Below, piece by piece: positions 1-6,458 of a stretch of DNA of 6,540 nt (the stretch's first letter is position 1; each line of letters starts with the position of its first letter). The notes under the pieces were generated by a model. The model did no database searches. It saw only the letters and a program-made list of their open reading frames with translations, and was not told the origin of the DNA. Both the position numbers and the translations under genes were made by a program. The stretch spans positions 1-6,540 of the forward strand of contig CAZJBP010000195.1 in NCBI GenBank assembly GCA_964544115.1. Direction: 5' to 3'. Source of the stretch: CAZJBP01 sp964544115. GTDB taxonomy: Bacteria; Verrucomicrobiota; Kiritimatiellia; UBA8416; JADHWI01.

Positions 1-697
1 GGACGGGCAGAAGGCCCTCGTCCTCGTTCGTGTCCTTCTTCCACTTGGTCTGGCTCGCCCACACGCCCGACCAGGAGTAGCCGGTCACTTCCGTGATGTC
101 CGACCGCACCATCTGCAGCGTGTATTCCAGCAGATGGACGCCCCAATCATACAGGATGCCGCCGGAGATGGACTTGCTGGAGCGCCACCAGTCGCCCGGC
201 TTTCCCCAGCCGGCCCAGTCGATGTCAACGCGTACGATCTCGCCGATGGCGCCCGCCTTCAGATGCTTCATGGCGCCGAGGATGATGCTGTCCCAGTGCC
301 GGTTGTGATACGTCGATAGGACGGCCTTGCTCTTCTTCGCGGCGGCGATCATGGCGTCGCACTCCGCCGTGGTCACGGCCAGCGGCTTTTCCGCCACCAC
401 GTTCCGCCCGGCCTTCAGGCACTTCATCGCCAGCGCCGCGTGCGTGTTGTGGGGGGTGATGATCGTGACCAGGTTGACGTCGGACTTCTTCAGCATGTCC
501 TCGACCTTCGTGTAGGTCTCGATGCCCGGGAAATCCTTGGCCGCCACCGCCAAGCGGCTCTCGTCGATCTCGCACACCGCCGCCGGCTTCATGCCCGCGC
601 GCACCATCTCGTCCAGATGCGCCTTTCCCATGTTGAAGGCGCCGCCGTACCCGACCACGCCCACTTTGATGTCAGCCGCTTTCGCGAACTTCTTCAT
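1..697 (-). CDS. Gfo/Idh/MocA-family NAD(P)-dependent oxidoreductase, N-terminal part (C-terminus outside window)
   Basis: A reverse-strand frame stays open from an ATG at 697-695 to the left edge, giving 232 codons; family members are usually about 330-450 residues, so the C-terminus is missing. It begins MKKFAKAADIKVGVVGYGG, a Rossmann fold with a glycine-rich nucleotide-binding turn at residues 16-24. It continues with TPHNTH at 81-86, the hallmark EKP at 103-105 (Lys104 is the expected catalytic or cofactor-contacting lysine) and, in the start of the second domain, GGILYDWGVHLLEY at 179-192, which holds the D184/H188 pair typical of the family. No signal peptide or Tat motif is seen, so it is probably cytosolic. 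A GGAG (709-706) lies 8 nt before the ATG and supports this start. The family oxidises or reduces sugars, inositols and related polyols. The substrate cannot be told from this part. It is divergent from the pseudopilin gene. Confidence 0.93.
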   Translation of the reverse strand, partial: MKKFAKAADIKVGVVGYGGAFNMGKAHLDEMVRAGMKPAAVCEIDESRLAVAAKDFPGIETYTKVEDMLKKSDVNLVTIITPHNTHAALAMKCLKAGRNVVAEKPLAVTTAECDAMIAAAKKSKAVLSTYHNRHWDSIILGAMKHLKAGAIGEIVRVDIDWAGWGKPGDWWRSSKSISGGILYDWGVHLLEYTLQMVRSDITEVTGYSWSGVWASQTKWKKDTNEDEGLLPV

Positions 698-853
698 CGG
701 AACCGCTCCATCTCGTCTCAGCCATGAGATGCCGCTGCTCGGGCGGCAGGGCACACGCCCAGTGACTCCGTCCCGAAAGGCCACCCCATGCCAACAACGT
801 TGCCCTAACCCCGCGCGGACCGCAAGCCCGACGTTGATAGCCCCTGCGGCCAG

Positions 854-879
854 CCCCCAGCGTCGGCCCCCAGCGTCGG
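854..879. repeat. Perfect 13-bp tandem duplication
   Basis: The unit CCCCCAGCGTCGG occurs twice without gap or mismatch (854-866 and 867-879), followed at once by the promoter-like TTGCCA. It may be simple replication slippage or a paired regulator site; nothing else in the window repeats it. Confidence 0.85.
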
Positions 880-881
880 TA

Positions 882-908
882 TTGCCACTCTGCGGCGGGC
901 GATATACA
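882..908 (+). promoter_or_regulatory. Weak candidate promoter for the pseudopilin gene
   Basis: TTGCCA (882-887) and TATACA (903-908) are separated by 15 bp, shorter than the preferred 17. The -10 box would end only 8 bp before the ATG at 917, so a transcript from it would have almost no leader. That agrees with the lack of a clear Shine-Dalgarno (only GTGAG at 909-913). The pairing could be chance. Confidence 0.25.
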
Positions 909-916
909 GTGAGCGC

Positions 917-1360
917 ATGTACACCACCGCTCAGTCGCGTCAAGGATTCACGCTCGTGGAGATCCTCGTTGTCGTGCTCATCATCACGATCCTGGCCACC
1001 GTGGTCGGCATTCGCGTCGCCAACCAGCCCGGCGAGGCGCGCATAGCGGCGGCCAAGGCCCAGCTGGTTGTATTCCGGACGGCGTTGAACCTGTACCGGA
1101 TGAACCACGGGCAGGTGCCCGCGGCCGCTCAGGGACTGGAGGCTCTGTGCCGCTGCCCCACCCGCCCCCCGGTCCCGCAGGGCTATCCGGAAGAAGGGTA
1201 CATCGAGAGCCGCACGGTGCCGAAGGATCCCTGGGGGCGGCCCTATGTGTATCTGGTGCCCGGCCCGGAGGGTCTGCCGTACGACCTTCTGACCTACGGC
1301 GCCGACGGCGAGCCCGGCGGCACGGGCGAGAACGCGGACCTGGGCCTGTCGGCGATGTAA
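917..1360 (+). CDS. gspG: GspG-like type II secretion major pseudopilin
   Basis: The 147-residue product is the usual size for GspG. A short basic leader (residues 1-10, QSRQG at 6-10) is followed by FTLVE at 11-15. Prepilin peptidase should cut between G10 and F11, leaving the conserved Glu at mature position 5. Residues 16-33 form the hydrophobic N-terminal helix that embeds in the inner membrane and packs in the pseudopilus core. The C-terminal half carries GspG signatures: PKDPWGRPYVY at 102-112 and the calcium loop at about 125-142, with D130 and D141 as likely ligands. The protein ends soon after this loop. No other secretion gene lies in the window, so its assembly machinery must be encoded elsewhere. 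Such solitary GspG/PilA-like pseudopilins are common in some environmental phyla and need not belong to a classical type II system. C78 and C80 form an unusual CxC. Confidence 0.9.
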   Translation: MYTTAQSRQGFTLVEILVVVLIITILATVVGIRVANQPGEARIAAAKAQLVVFRTALNLYRMNHGQVPAAAQGLEALCRCPTRPPVPQGYPEEGYIESRTVPKDPWGRPYVYLVPGPEGLPYDLLTYGADGEPGGTGENADLGLSAM

Positions 1361-1388
1361 GAACCGGCGCGGGGGCTGCGCCGCTGGA

Positions 1389-1420
1389 AGCGTCAGCGAT
1401 CGGCTGCGAACGCTCTTTAT
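1389..1420 (+). terminator. Candidate terminator between convergent genes
   Basis: AGCGT-CAGC (1389-1397) pairs with GCTG-CGA-ACGCT (1403-1414), giving a 9-bp stem with a 3-nt bulge and a GATCG loop, followed by CTTTAT. It lies 28 bp past the pseudopilin stop and overlaps the last codon of the convergent phosphatase gene by a few bases. A shorter stem, CGGCGC/GCGCCG (1365-1370 with 1378-1383), lies just before it. The T-tract is weak in the plus direction and absent in the minus direction, so termination is a guess. Confidence 0.35.
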
Positions 1421-2301
1421 CCGCCGTGCGCCGCGATGACCCCTGTGACGATGCGTTTCAGCTCGTCGTGGATCCGCCCGTTCGTGGCGAGAGAGCACAG
1501 CCGGTGCGGCTCGTTCAGCCGGTGCACAACCTCGGCCCGGCCGCCGGCGCGGTTGACGATCAGCGCGGCGGCGGCCACGTCCCACAAATACACGCCGGCT
1601 TCGAAGTAGCCATCCGCTTCGCCCTTGGCCACCCGGCACATGTCCAGCGCGGCCGACCCCATGCAGCGCACCCGCCGGCAGGGCCCAACCAGCGCGCTCA
1701 GGAATGCAAGCGGCTTGTACCCGGCGGCGGCGAGGTGGTCGGTCCCGCTCATGACGAGCGCCGCGTCTAAGAGGTCGGTGGCGGTAACGGAGATTGGTTC
1801 CCCGTTTCGCACGGCCGGGGTGTCTGCGGTGGCTGCGAAAAGCTCGCGCAGGTCGGGCGCGAACACCGTGCCGGCCACGACCTCGCCCCGGCTGCGCACC
1901 GCCACGGAACAGCACCAGAACGGGGTGCCGTGGGAAAAGTTCACCGTGCCGTCGATCGGGTCGATGATCCACTGGTAGTCCGCGCCCTCACCGGCGCCGT
2001 CCACGTGCTGGGGATCCTCCTCGCCCAGGACCTCGTGACGCGGAAAGGCGCCCGCGACGACATCGGTCGCGATGCGCTGGCACTCGATGTCGAGCTGGAG
2101 CTTGACGTCATGCGCCGCTACCTTCACCGCCTCGCGCCGGCGACTCCGATTGGCTGCCGCATGCCGCCCCGCGCGCTGCGCCGCCTCCACCGCGCACGCG
2201 AGCAAATCGGCATGGGATGGGGGCAGCCCGCCAACCTGACCTGATGGGTGAACCACGGATGACACGGATGGCTGGATGGGACCGGTCGCACTGGGTGTCA
2301 T
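1417..2301 (-). CDS. Inositol-monophosphatase-family phosphatase
   Basis: With the ATG at 2301 the product is 294 residues. The metal-dependent sugar-phosphatase fold is clear: D71 after VKLQL, GEED at 93-96, WIIDPIDGT at 111-119 (metal ligands D114 and D117), NFSHG at 121-125, GSAALD at 215-220 and the late WD at 240-241 whose Asp binds metal. The NFxHG form favours inositol-monophosphatase/SuhB-like members over HisN or CysQ, but the substrate is not settled. The conserved fold begins near residue 30 (SHADLLACAVEAA). Residues 1-29 look like extra sequence, and residues 11-18 are encoded by the left copy of the CACGGAT repeat. The chosen ATG overlaps the upstream GxxExxY stop as ATGA, suggesting translational coupling. 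A GTG at 2319 would add six residues, and GTG codons inside the repeat (residues 13 and 16) are alternatives. The 5' end is therefore less sure than the family. Confidence 0.9.
   Translation of the reverse strand: MTPSATGPIQPSVSSVVHPSGQVGGLPPSHADLLACAVEAAQRAGRHAAANRSRRREAVKVAAHDVKLQLDIECQRIATDVVAGAFPRHEVLGEEDPQHVDGAGEGADYQWIIDPIDGTVNFSHGTPFWCCSVAVRSRGEVVAGTVFAPDLRELFAATADTPAVRNGEPISVTATDLLDAALVMSGTDHLAAAGYKPLAFLSALVGPCRRVRCMGSAALDMCRVAKGEADGYFEAGVYLWDVAAAALIVNRAGGRAEVVHRLNEPHRLCSLATNGRIHDELKRIVTGVIAAHGG
2252..2269 (+). repeat. Left inverted copy of the CACGGAT repeat
   Basis: ACCACGGATGACACGGAT consists of two 9-bp units and matches 16 of 18 positions of the minus-strand sequence at 2696-2679. 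It faces inward toward the GxxExxY gene. It lies within the 5' end of the phosphatase frame, where it is read on the minus strand as PSVSSVVH. Confidence 0.85.
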
Positions 2302-2669
2302 CTCACAACTCGTTTCCACTGAAGTGTTGCATACCTGAAGTTCAGAAGGAGCGCCAGACGAAGCCCTGTCAGGGCCAGGTACCCAATCATTTGTGCGGAG
2401 TGGGTCTCATTGAAGACGGAAACAACCTTTGGATCTGCTATCACCAGATCGTCAACGATCAGATCGGGCACTAATTTTCCGATCCCGTGACCCTTGTAGG
2501 CAACATCGAAGGCTCTCTGCTGGTCAACAACATGGCCACGGTCCCGCAGTTCAATAACAAGGGCCCGCTCGTAGAGCTTCTCGTCGAGTCCGGGTTTCAG
2601 CTCATTGAGCACATGCATCGCCGCCCCGATGATCTGCTCGCTCAGCGCGCCATGGATCAGCTCCACCAT
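2298..2669 (-). CDS. GxxExxY-family protein (PD-(D/E)XK nuclease-like)
   Basis: The 123-residue product has the length and landmarks of the GxxExxY family, which belongs to the PD-(D/E)XK nuclease-like superfamily and has no established role that I know of. Residues 27-33 are GLDEKLY, the defining motif, followed by ERALVIEL. The nuclease-like core follows: PDL at 68-70, IADPK at 77-81, then HSAQMIGYL at 90-98 and LRLALLLNF at 103-111. The family usually has E-x-K where this protein has D79-P-K81. The ATG at 2669 immediately follows three 9-bp repeat units. The frame stays open upstream to an ATG at 2750 inside smc, but that extension translates the repeat as TTDHTDNTD and is not family-like. 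There is no good Shine-Dalgarno; GGA in the middle repeat unit lies 10 nt before the ATG. The gene lies 52 bp after smc and ends in an ATGA overlap with the phosphatase. Confidence 0.88.
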   Translation of the reverse strand: MVELIHGALSEQIIGAAMHVLNELKPGLDEKLYERALVIELRDRGHVVDQQRAFDVAYKGHGIGKLVPDLIVDDLVIADPKVVSVFNETHSAQMIGYLALTGLRLALLLNFRYATLQWKRVVR

Positions 2670-2696
2670 ATCCGTGTTGTCCGTGTGATCCGTGGT
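2670..2696 (-). repeat. Right array of the CACGGAT repeat, three 9-bp units
   Basis: On the minus strand the units are ACCACGGAT (2696-2688), CACACGGAC (2687-2679) and AACACGGAT (2678-2670). The next base starts the GxxExxY ATG. In the gene's frame they would read T-T-D, H-T-D, N-T-D. The first two units are the inverted partner of 2252-2269. Confidence 0.85.
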
Positions 2697-2721
2697 CGGC
2701 TGCGTTGCACCCGCGTCGAGA

Positions 2722-5700
2722 CTACTCGACCTTCGCCGCTTCCGCGGCACCGTCTGCGGCCTCGGGGGTCTCGGCGGGGCGGTCGTGAAACTTCATCGAC
2801 ACGATCTTCGAGATGCCCTTCTCCGGCATGGTGATGCCGTAGACGCAGCTGGCGCAGGCGATGGTCCGCCGGTTATGGGTGATGACGACAAACTGCGACT
2901 GGGCCAGGAAGCCCTCGAGCACCGCCACGAAACGGCCGATGTTCGCTTCGTCGAGCGCGGCGTCCATCTCGTCCAGCAGGCAGAACGGGCTGGGCCGGAT
3001 CATGTAGATCGCGAACAGCAGCGCAACCGCGGTCATCGTGCGTTCGCCGCCGGACAGGAGCGACACGTTCTGCAGGCGCTTGCCGGGGGGGCGGGCGATG
3101 ATCTCAATGCCGCACTCCAGCACGTCTTCCTCGTTCACGAGCACCAGCTTGGCGGTGCCGCCGTTGAAGAGCTTCTGGAACATCATCTCGAAGTTGACGT
3201 TCACCTGCTCGAAGGTCGAACGGAACATCTCGGACGTCGTCCTGTTGATCTTCCGGATCATCTCCATGAGCTGGTCTTTCGACGTGACCAGGTCCTGCTC
3301 CTGGGCCGTCAGGAAGGAGTATCGCTCCTCAAGTTCCTTGTATTCCTCGATCGCGATGAGGTTCACGGGGCCCATGGCGTCGATCTTGGTCCGGATTTCG
3401 GCAATCGACGTTTCGATCGTGTCGGCGGTCGGCTTCTCGCCCGGCCACTGGGGCTCCGGCGCCTCGATGATGTCGTGGACGGTCACGCCGTATTCGGATG
3501 TCACCCGCTCGATCTGGTTCTGCCGGCGGGCCCGGTCCTCGGCGCGCCTGACTTCAAGGCTGGACGACCGGGTGCGCACCGCATCGTTCTGCTCGCGGGC
3601 GCCGGACAGCGCCGCCTCCGCCTGCTTGAGCGTGCCGCCCAGTTCGTCGCGATCGCGCCGCAGCGCGGCGGCCCGCGCCTCGGCCTCTGCGACCGCCTGC
3701 TCCAGCCGGGGCCAGTCCTGCTCTGCCGCGCTGATTTCCGACGACAGTCGCTCGATGCCCTGGCGGTACGAGTCGATGCCCGCCGAGCGGCCCTGGATGG
3801 CCGACTGCAGCTCCTGCACCCGCTGCAGGGCCGCGGCGTGCTGGCTCTCGATGTGGCGAATCTCCTGGGTGAGCTCGGCAAAGCGGATCCGGTGCTCGGT
3901 CAGCTCCGCCTGCAGTCCTGTGTGCCGCGTCTCCAGCGCCGCCAGGTCGCGGTTCTGCTCCTGAACGGACCGGCCCTGCTCGTCCCGCTCTTCGCGCAGC
4001 TTCTCCACGCGCGACGCCAGCGCCTGTTTGCGCTCGTCGTGGGATCGGCCCTGGCCGGCGAGGGATTCCAGCTCGAACGTGACGGTGTCGAGCCGCTCGC
4101 GCGCCTGGCGGGCCTCGGACGAAACCACCTGGCTCTCGCCTTCCTTCTGCGCCAGCACCCGCCGCTTCTCGTCCACGTGCTGGCGGGTTTCCCGGATCGA
4201 GCGCTCGAGGCCCTGCAGATCCTCGCTCAGCGTGGCGACGGCCGCGCGGTAGCCATCGGCCTGCTGGGTCAGCGTCTTGAGATCCTTCTCCGCCTGCTTG
4301 ATCAGGTTCTTGCGCCCCAGCGGGCTGGCCGCCGTGGGCTCCGGCATGGAGAACTCCAGCAGGCCGTCCGCGTGAAGCACCGCGCCCCGGGGGGTCGCGA
4401 AGGTAACGCCGGCGGGCAGTGGCGACGGCAGGGCCGCCAGCGCCTCGACGACCCGCACGCGCCCGACAAGCCGGGTCAGCAGGGGCCGCACCGCATCGGT
4501 GCAGGTCAGGTGGCCCAGCAGCGGCTCGCCCGGGCCGTCCGCCGGTCCGCCCTCCGCGGCGCCTCCGGCCTCGCCCGCCACGCGCAGCCGGCAGGCGCCC
4601 TTGCGGGCCTCTTCCAGCTTGCGGAGCGCGCCCAGGGCGCTGTCGCGGTCGGCCATCAGCAGGGCGTCCAGCGTGTCGCGCAGCACCGCCTCCAGCGGTA
4701 TCCGGAAGGGCTCCTCGACCTCCACGTGATCGGCCAGAACTCCGAGGATGACGGCGCGGTCCACGCCGAGCGGGTTGGCCTTGTCGAGCATGAGGCGGGC
4801 GCCGCCGGCCGAGCGGTCTGGCGCGCCATCGCTCTCGCGGAGAACGTCGACCTGGGCCTTGCGCGCGGCGATCTGCGAGTGGACCTCCGAGTGCACCTGG
4901 CGGACGCGGCGCAGCTCGTCGGTCTTCGCGGCGAAGGACTCCTCCATGCCGCGCAGTTCATTGAGGCCGGCGGAGGCCTTTGCGCCCATCTCGCCCAGCG
5001 CCTTGACCATCTCCTCCTGGCGCTGCGTGAACAGCTCCGCGGAGCGCGTCAGCTGCGCCTTCTCGGAGGCCAGGCGCTCGCGCTGGAGCACGGCCGAGCG
5101 CTCGCGCGATTCGATCTCGATCAGCTCGTTCTGAACCTTGGAGATCAGGCTCTCCGTCTCGAGGGTCTTCTCGCGCAGGCGCTGCAGGCGGCTGCGGGAC
5201 TCGTCGATGGCCTTCTGGTGATCGGCAAACGTGCGGCTCGCGCCGTCCAGCTTCTGCCGCGCCTCTTCGTGCTGCTCGCGGACGGACGCCAGCTTCCGCC
5301 CCGTGCCTTCGGCCGCACGCTGCTGTTCATCGACGACCTGCTGGTTGCGATCGATCTCGCGCGTGTCCCGCTCCCGCCACGCCTCGTATTCGGCAATGCG
5401 CTGGCGGTTGGTCTCCACCTTCTCCCGGCGCTGCTGCAGGCTGCTGCGCGCCTGGACGCCGGACTCCAGCACCAGCGTCGTCTCATGTTCGTTGCGGGTG
5501 ATCTGCTCGCGAAGCTCGCCGGCCTGGCGCTCGAGCGCCTGGATGCGGGCGTGCGTCTCCTCGGCCTGCCCGCCGAGTTCGGCGATCTCCCGCTCCAGCG
5601 CCTGCAGCGCGGTGTCGGCGCTGCGCGTGCGCTCACAGGTGAGGAACAGGTCCAACTGCCGGAGCTCCTCGCGCAATTCCTGGTAGCGGCGGGCCTTGCC

Positions 5701-6327
5701 AGCCTGGCGCTGAAGCGATCCGATCTGGCGCTTGACCTCGCGGATCACGTCCGCCAGCCGCAGCAGGTTGGCCTCCGTGCTCTCGAGCTTGCGGATGGCC
5801 TCCTTCTTGTCGGCCTTGAACTTGGTGATTCCGCTGGCTTCCTCGAACACAGCCCGGCGGTCTTCCGGCCGCGCGCTCAGCACGCGGTCGATGCGGCCCT
5901 GCTCCATCAGCGAGTACGAGGTCGTACCGACGCCGGTGTCCATGAAGAGCCGCTGGATGTCCTTGAGGCGGCACGGCGTCTTGTTCAGAAAGTACTCGCC
6001 CTGCCCGTCGCGGAACACGCGGCGCGTGATGGTCACTTCGTCGTACTCGGTCTGCAGCACGCCTTCGCAGCCCGCGAAGGTGATGCTCACCGAGGCCATC
6101 CCCATGGGTTTGCGGGCATCAGTGCCCGTGAAGATCACGTCCTGCATTGTCGAGCCGCGCAGGGCCTTCGCGCTCTGCTCGCCGATCACCCAGCGGACGG
6201 CGTCGGCGATATTGCTCTTGCCGCAGCCGTTGGGGCCGACAATGCAGGTCATACCCGGCTCGAACTCCAGCCGCGTCTTATCTGCAAAGCTCTTGAAACC
6301 AACGATTTCCAGCGACTTAAGGTACAC
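2722..6327 (-). CDS. smc: Chromosome segregation ATPase SMC
   Basis: The complete 1201-residue product is the core of the SMC-ScpAB condensin, which loads on DNA and extrudes loops to organise and separate chromosomes. The N-terminal head starts MYLKSLEIVGFKSFADKT and has Walker A GPNGCGKS at 31-38. A long coiled coil rich in Glu, Arg, Gln and Leu runs to about 495. The hinge spans about 500-665 and includes a Gly/Ala/Pro-rich loop (AGEAGGAAEGGPADGPGE). A second coiled coil returns to the C-terminal head, with signature LSGGE at 1091-1095, Walker B FCLLDE at 1115-1120, D-loop ALDEAN at 1124-1129 and H-loop His1151. All ATPase motifs are intact. The GTG at 6327 is preferred because it gives the canonical SMC N-terminus and has a purine-rich site at the right distance; a TTG at 6333 would lie almost on that site. 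A short Ala/Glu-rich tail follows the conserved VSMKF. scpA and scpB are not in the window. Confidence 0.98.
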   Translation of the reverse strand: MYLKSLEIVGFKSFADKTRLEFEPGMTCIVGPNGCGKSNIADAVRWVIGEQSAKALRGSTMQDVIFTGTDARKPMGMASVSITFAGCEGVLQTEYDEVTITRRVFRDGQGEYFLNKTPCRLKDIQRLFMDTGVGTTSYSLMEQGRIDRVLSARPEDRRAVFEEASGITKFKADKKEAIRKLESTEANLLRLADVIREVKRQIGSLQRQAGKARRYQELREELRQLDLFLTCERTRSADTALQALEREIAELGGQAEETHARIQALERQAGELREQITRNEHETTLVLESGVQARSSLQQRREKVETNRQRIAEYEAWRERDTREIDRNQQVVDEQQRAAEGTGRKLASVREQHEEARQKLDGASRTFADHQKAIDESRSRLQRLREKTLETESLISKVQNELIEIESRERSAVLQRERLASEKAQLTRSAELFTQRQEEMVKALGEMGAKASAGLNELRGMEESFAAKTDELRRVRQVHSEVHSQIAARKAQVDVLRESDGAPDRSAGGARLMLDKANPLGVDRAVILGVLADHVEVEEPFRIPLEAVLRDTLDALLMADRDSALGALRKLEEARKGACRLRVAGEAGGAAEGGPADGPGEPLLGHLTCTDAVRPLLTRLVGRVRVVEALAALPSPLPAGVTFATPRGAVLHADGLLEFSMPEPTAASPLGRKNLIKQAEKDLKTLTQQADGYRAAVATLSEDLQGLERSIRETRQHVDEKRRVLAQKEGESQVVSSEARQARERLDTVTFELESLAGQGRSHDERKQALASRVEKLREERDEQGRSVQEQNRDLAALETRHTGLQAELTEHRIRFAELTQEIRHIESQHAAALQRVQELQSAIQGRSAGIDSYRQGIERLSSEISAAEQDWPRLEQAVAEAEARAAALRRDRDELGGTLKQAEAALSGAREQNDAVRTRSSSLEVRRAEDRARRQNQIERVTSEYGVTVHDIIEAPEPQWPGEKPTADTIETSIAEIRTKIDAMGPVNLIAIEEYKELEERYSFLTAQEQDLVTSKDQLMEMIRKINRTTSEMFRSTFEQVNVNFEMMFQKLFNGGTAKLVLVNEEDVLECGIEIIARPPGKRLQNVSLLSGGERTMTAVALLFAIYMIRPSPFCLLDEMDAALDEANIGRFVAVLEGFLAQSQFVVITHNRRTIACASCVYGITMPEKGISKIVSMKFHDRPAETPEAADGAAEAAKVE

Positions 6328-6334
6328 GCACAAA

Positions 6335-6341
6335 CCCCGCC
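6335..6341 (-). promoter_or_regulatory. Ribosome binding site deciding the smc start
   Basis: GGCGGGG on the minus strand ends 7 nt before the GTG at 6327-6325 but only 1 nt before the alternative TTG at 6333-6331. It therefore supports the GTG start. Confidence 0.55.
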
Positions 6342-6369
6342 GTCTTGAGTGGGTAACGCAGTCCGGGTG

Positions 6370-6398
6370 TCTATATCACGCGGGGGACCGGTCATCAA
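6370..6398 (-). promoter_or_regulatory. Sigma70-like promoter of smc
   Basis: On the minus strand TTGATG (6398-6393) and TATAGA (6375-6370) are separated by exactly 17 bp. A start near 6363 would give a leader of roughly 35 nt before the GTG, long enough to hold the ribosome binding site. Each hexamer matches the sigma70 consensus at most positions. It could also drive the GxxExxY and phosphatase genes by read-through, since no terminator is seen between them. Confidence 0.55.
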
Positions 6399-6434
6399 TC
6401 CCAATCCGGGTACATGGGGATTCGCACAGCGACC

Positions 6435-6458
6435 CGTACTCGTACACGTCCTCGTTCG
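6435..6458 (+). repeat. Four degenerate CGT-headed hexamers
   Basis: CGTACT, CGTACA, CGTCCT and CGTTCG follow one another with exact 6-bp spacing of the CGT triplet (6435, 6441, 6447, 6453). The stretch lies upstream of the smc promoter and has no coding assignment. Confidence 0.5.

Larger units (their letters stand above)
698..916. other. Divergent intergenic region
   Basis: These 219 bp separate the start of the oxidoreductase (minus) from the start of the pseudopilin (plus), so promoters for both should lie here. Directly visible are the oxidoreductase Shine-Dalgarno at 706-709, an 8-bp palindrome CAACGTTG at 795-802, a perfect 13-bp tandem duplication at 854-879 and a weak promoter-like pair before the pseudopilin. 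I found no convincing sigma70 hexamer pair for the oxidoreductase and no additional gene. Confidence 0.6.
2252..2696. mobile_element. Putative repeat-bounded GxxExxY cassette
   Basis: About 445 bp are bounded by inverted CACGGAT-type repeats (2252-2269 plus; 2696-2670 minus) and contain a single gene. Base composition differs from the flanks: the line 2401-2460 is 28/60 G+C by hand count, while 5161-5220 in smc is 42/60. No target-site duplication is evident and no transposase or tyrosine-HUH motif is present, so mobility is inferred only from the repeat architecture, the composition and the placement between two unrelated genes. It may instead be an old insertion whose ends have decayed, or a gene that merely sits among dispersed repeats. 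Confidence 0.4.

Noticed and set aside
19..30. CGTCCTCGTTCG shared between the oxidoreductase gene and the hexamer run at 6447-6458
   Set aside because: At 19-30 it encodes acidic residues (NEDEG) in a well-formed gene; a 12-base match is plausible by chance in GC-rich DNA.
225..575. A 116-codon minus-strand frame and overlapping plus-strand frames in the first 700 bp
   Set aside because: They overlap the oxidoreductase in other frames, are rich in Arg, Gly and His typical of GC-rich shadow frames, and match no family.
522..1046. A 174-codon plus-strand frame spanning the divergent intergenic region
   Set aside because: It runs antisense to the oxidoreductase start, through the intergenic region and into the pseudopilin in the wrong frame, with low-complexity Pro/Arg/Ser composition.
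2670..2750. Extended GxxExxY start at 2750, adding 27 residues
   Set aside because: The extension reads the smc 3' end in another frame and then the repeat. Homology to the family starts just after the ATG at 2669.
2692..6348. A 1218-codon open frame on the plus strand, antisense to smc
   Set aside because: It is in exact codon register with smc, so its stops would need TTA, CTA or TCA codons in smc. A GC-rich gene hardly uses these. The translation has no recognisable domain, and smc on the minus strand has every expected motif.
6397..6422. AATCCC/GGGATT inverted repeat overlapping the smc -35 region
   Set aside because: It is only 6 bp with a 14-nt spacer; too weak to call an operator or terminator.
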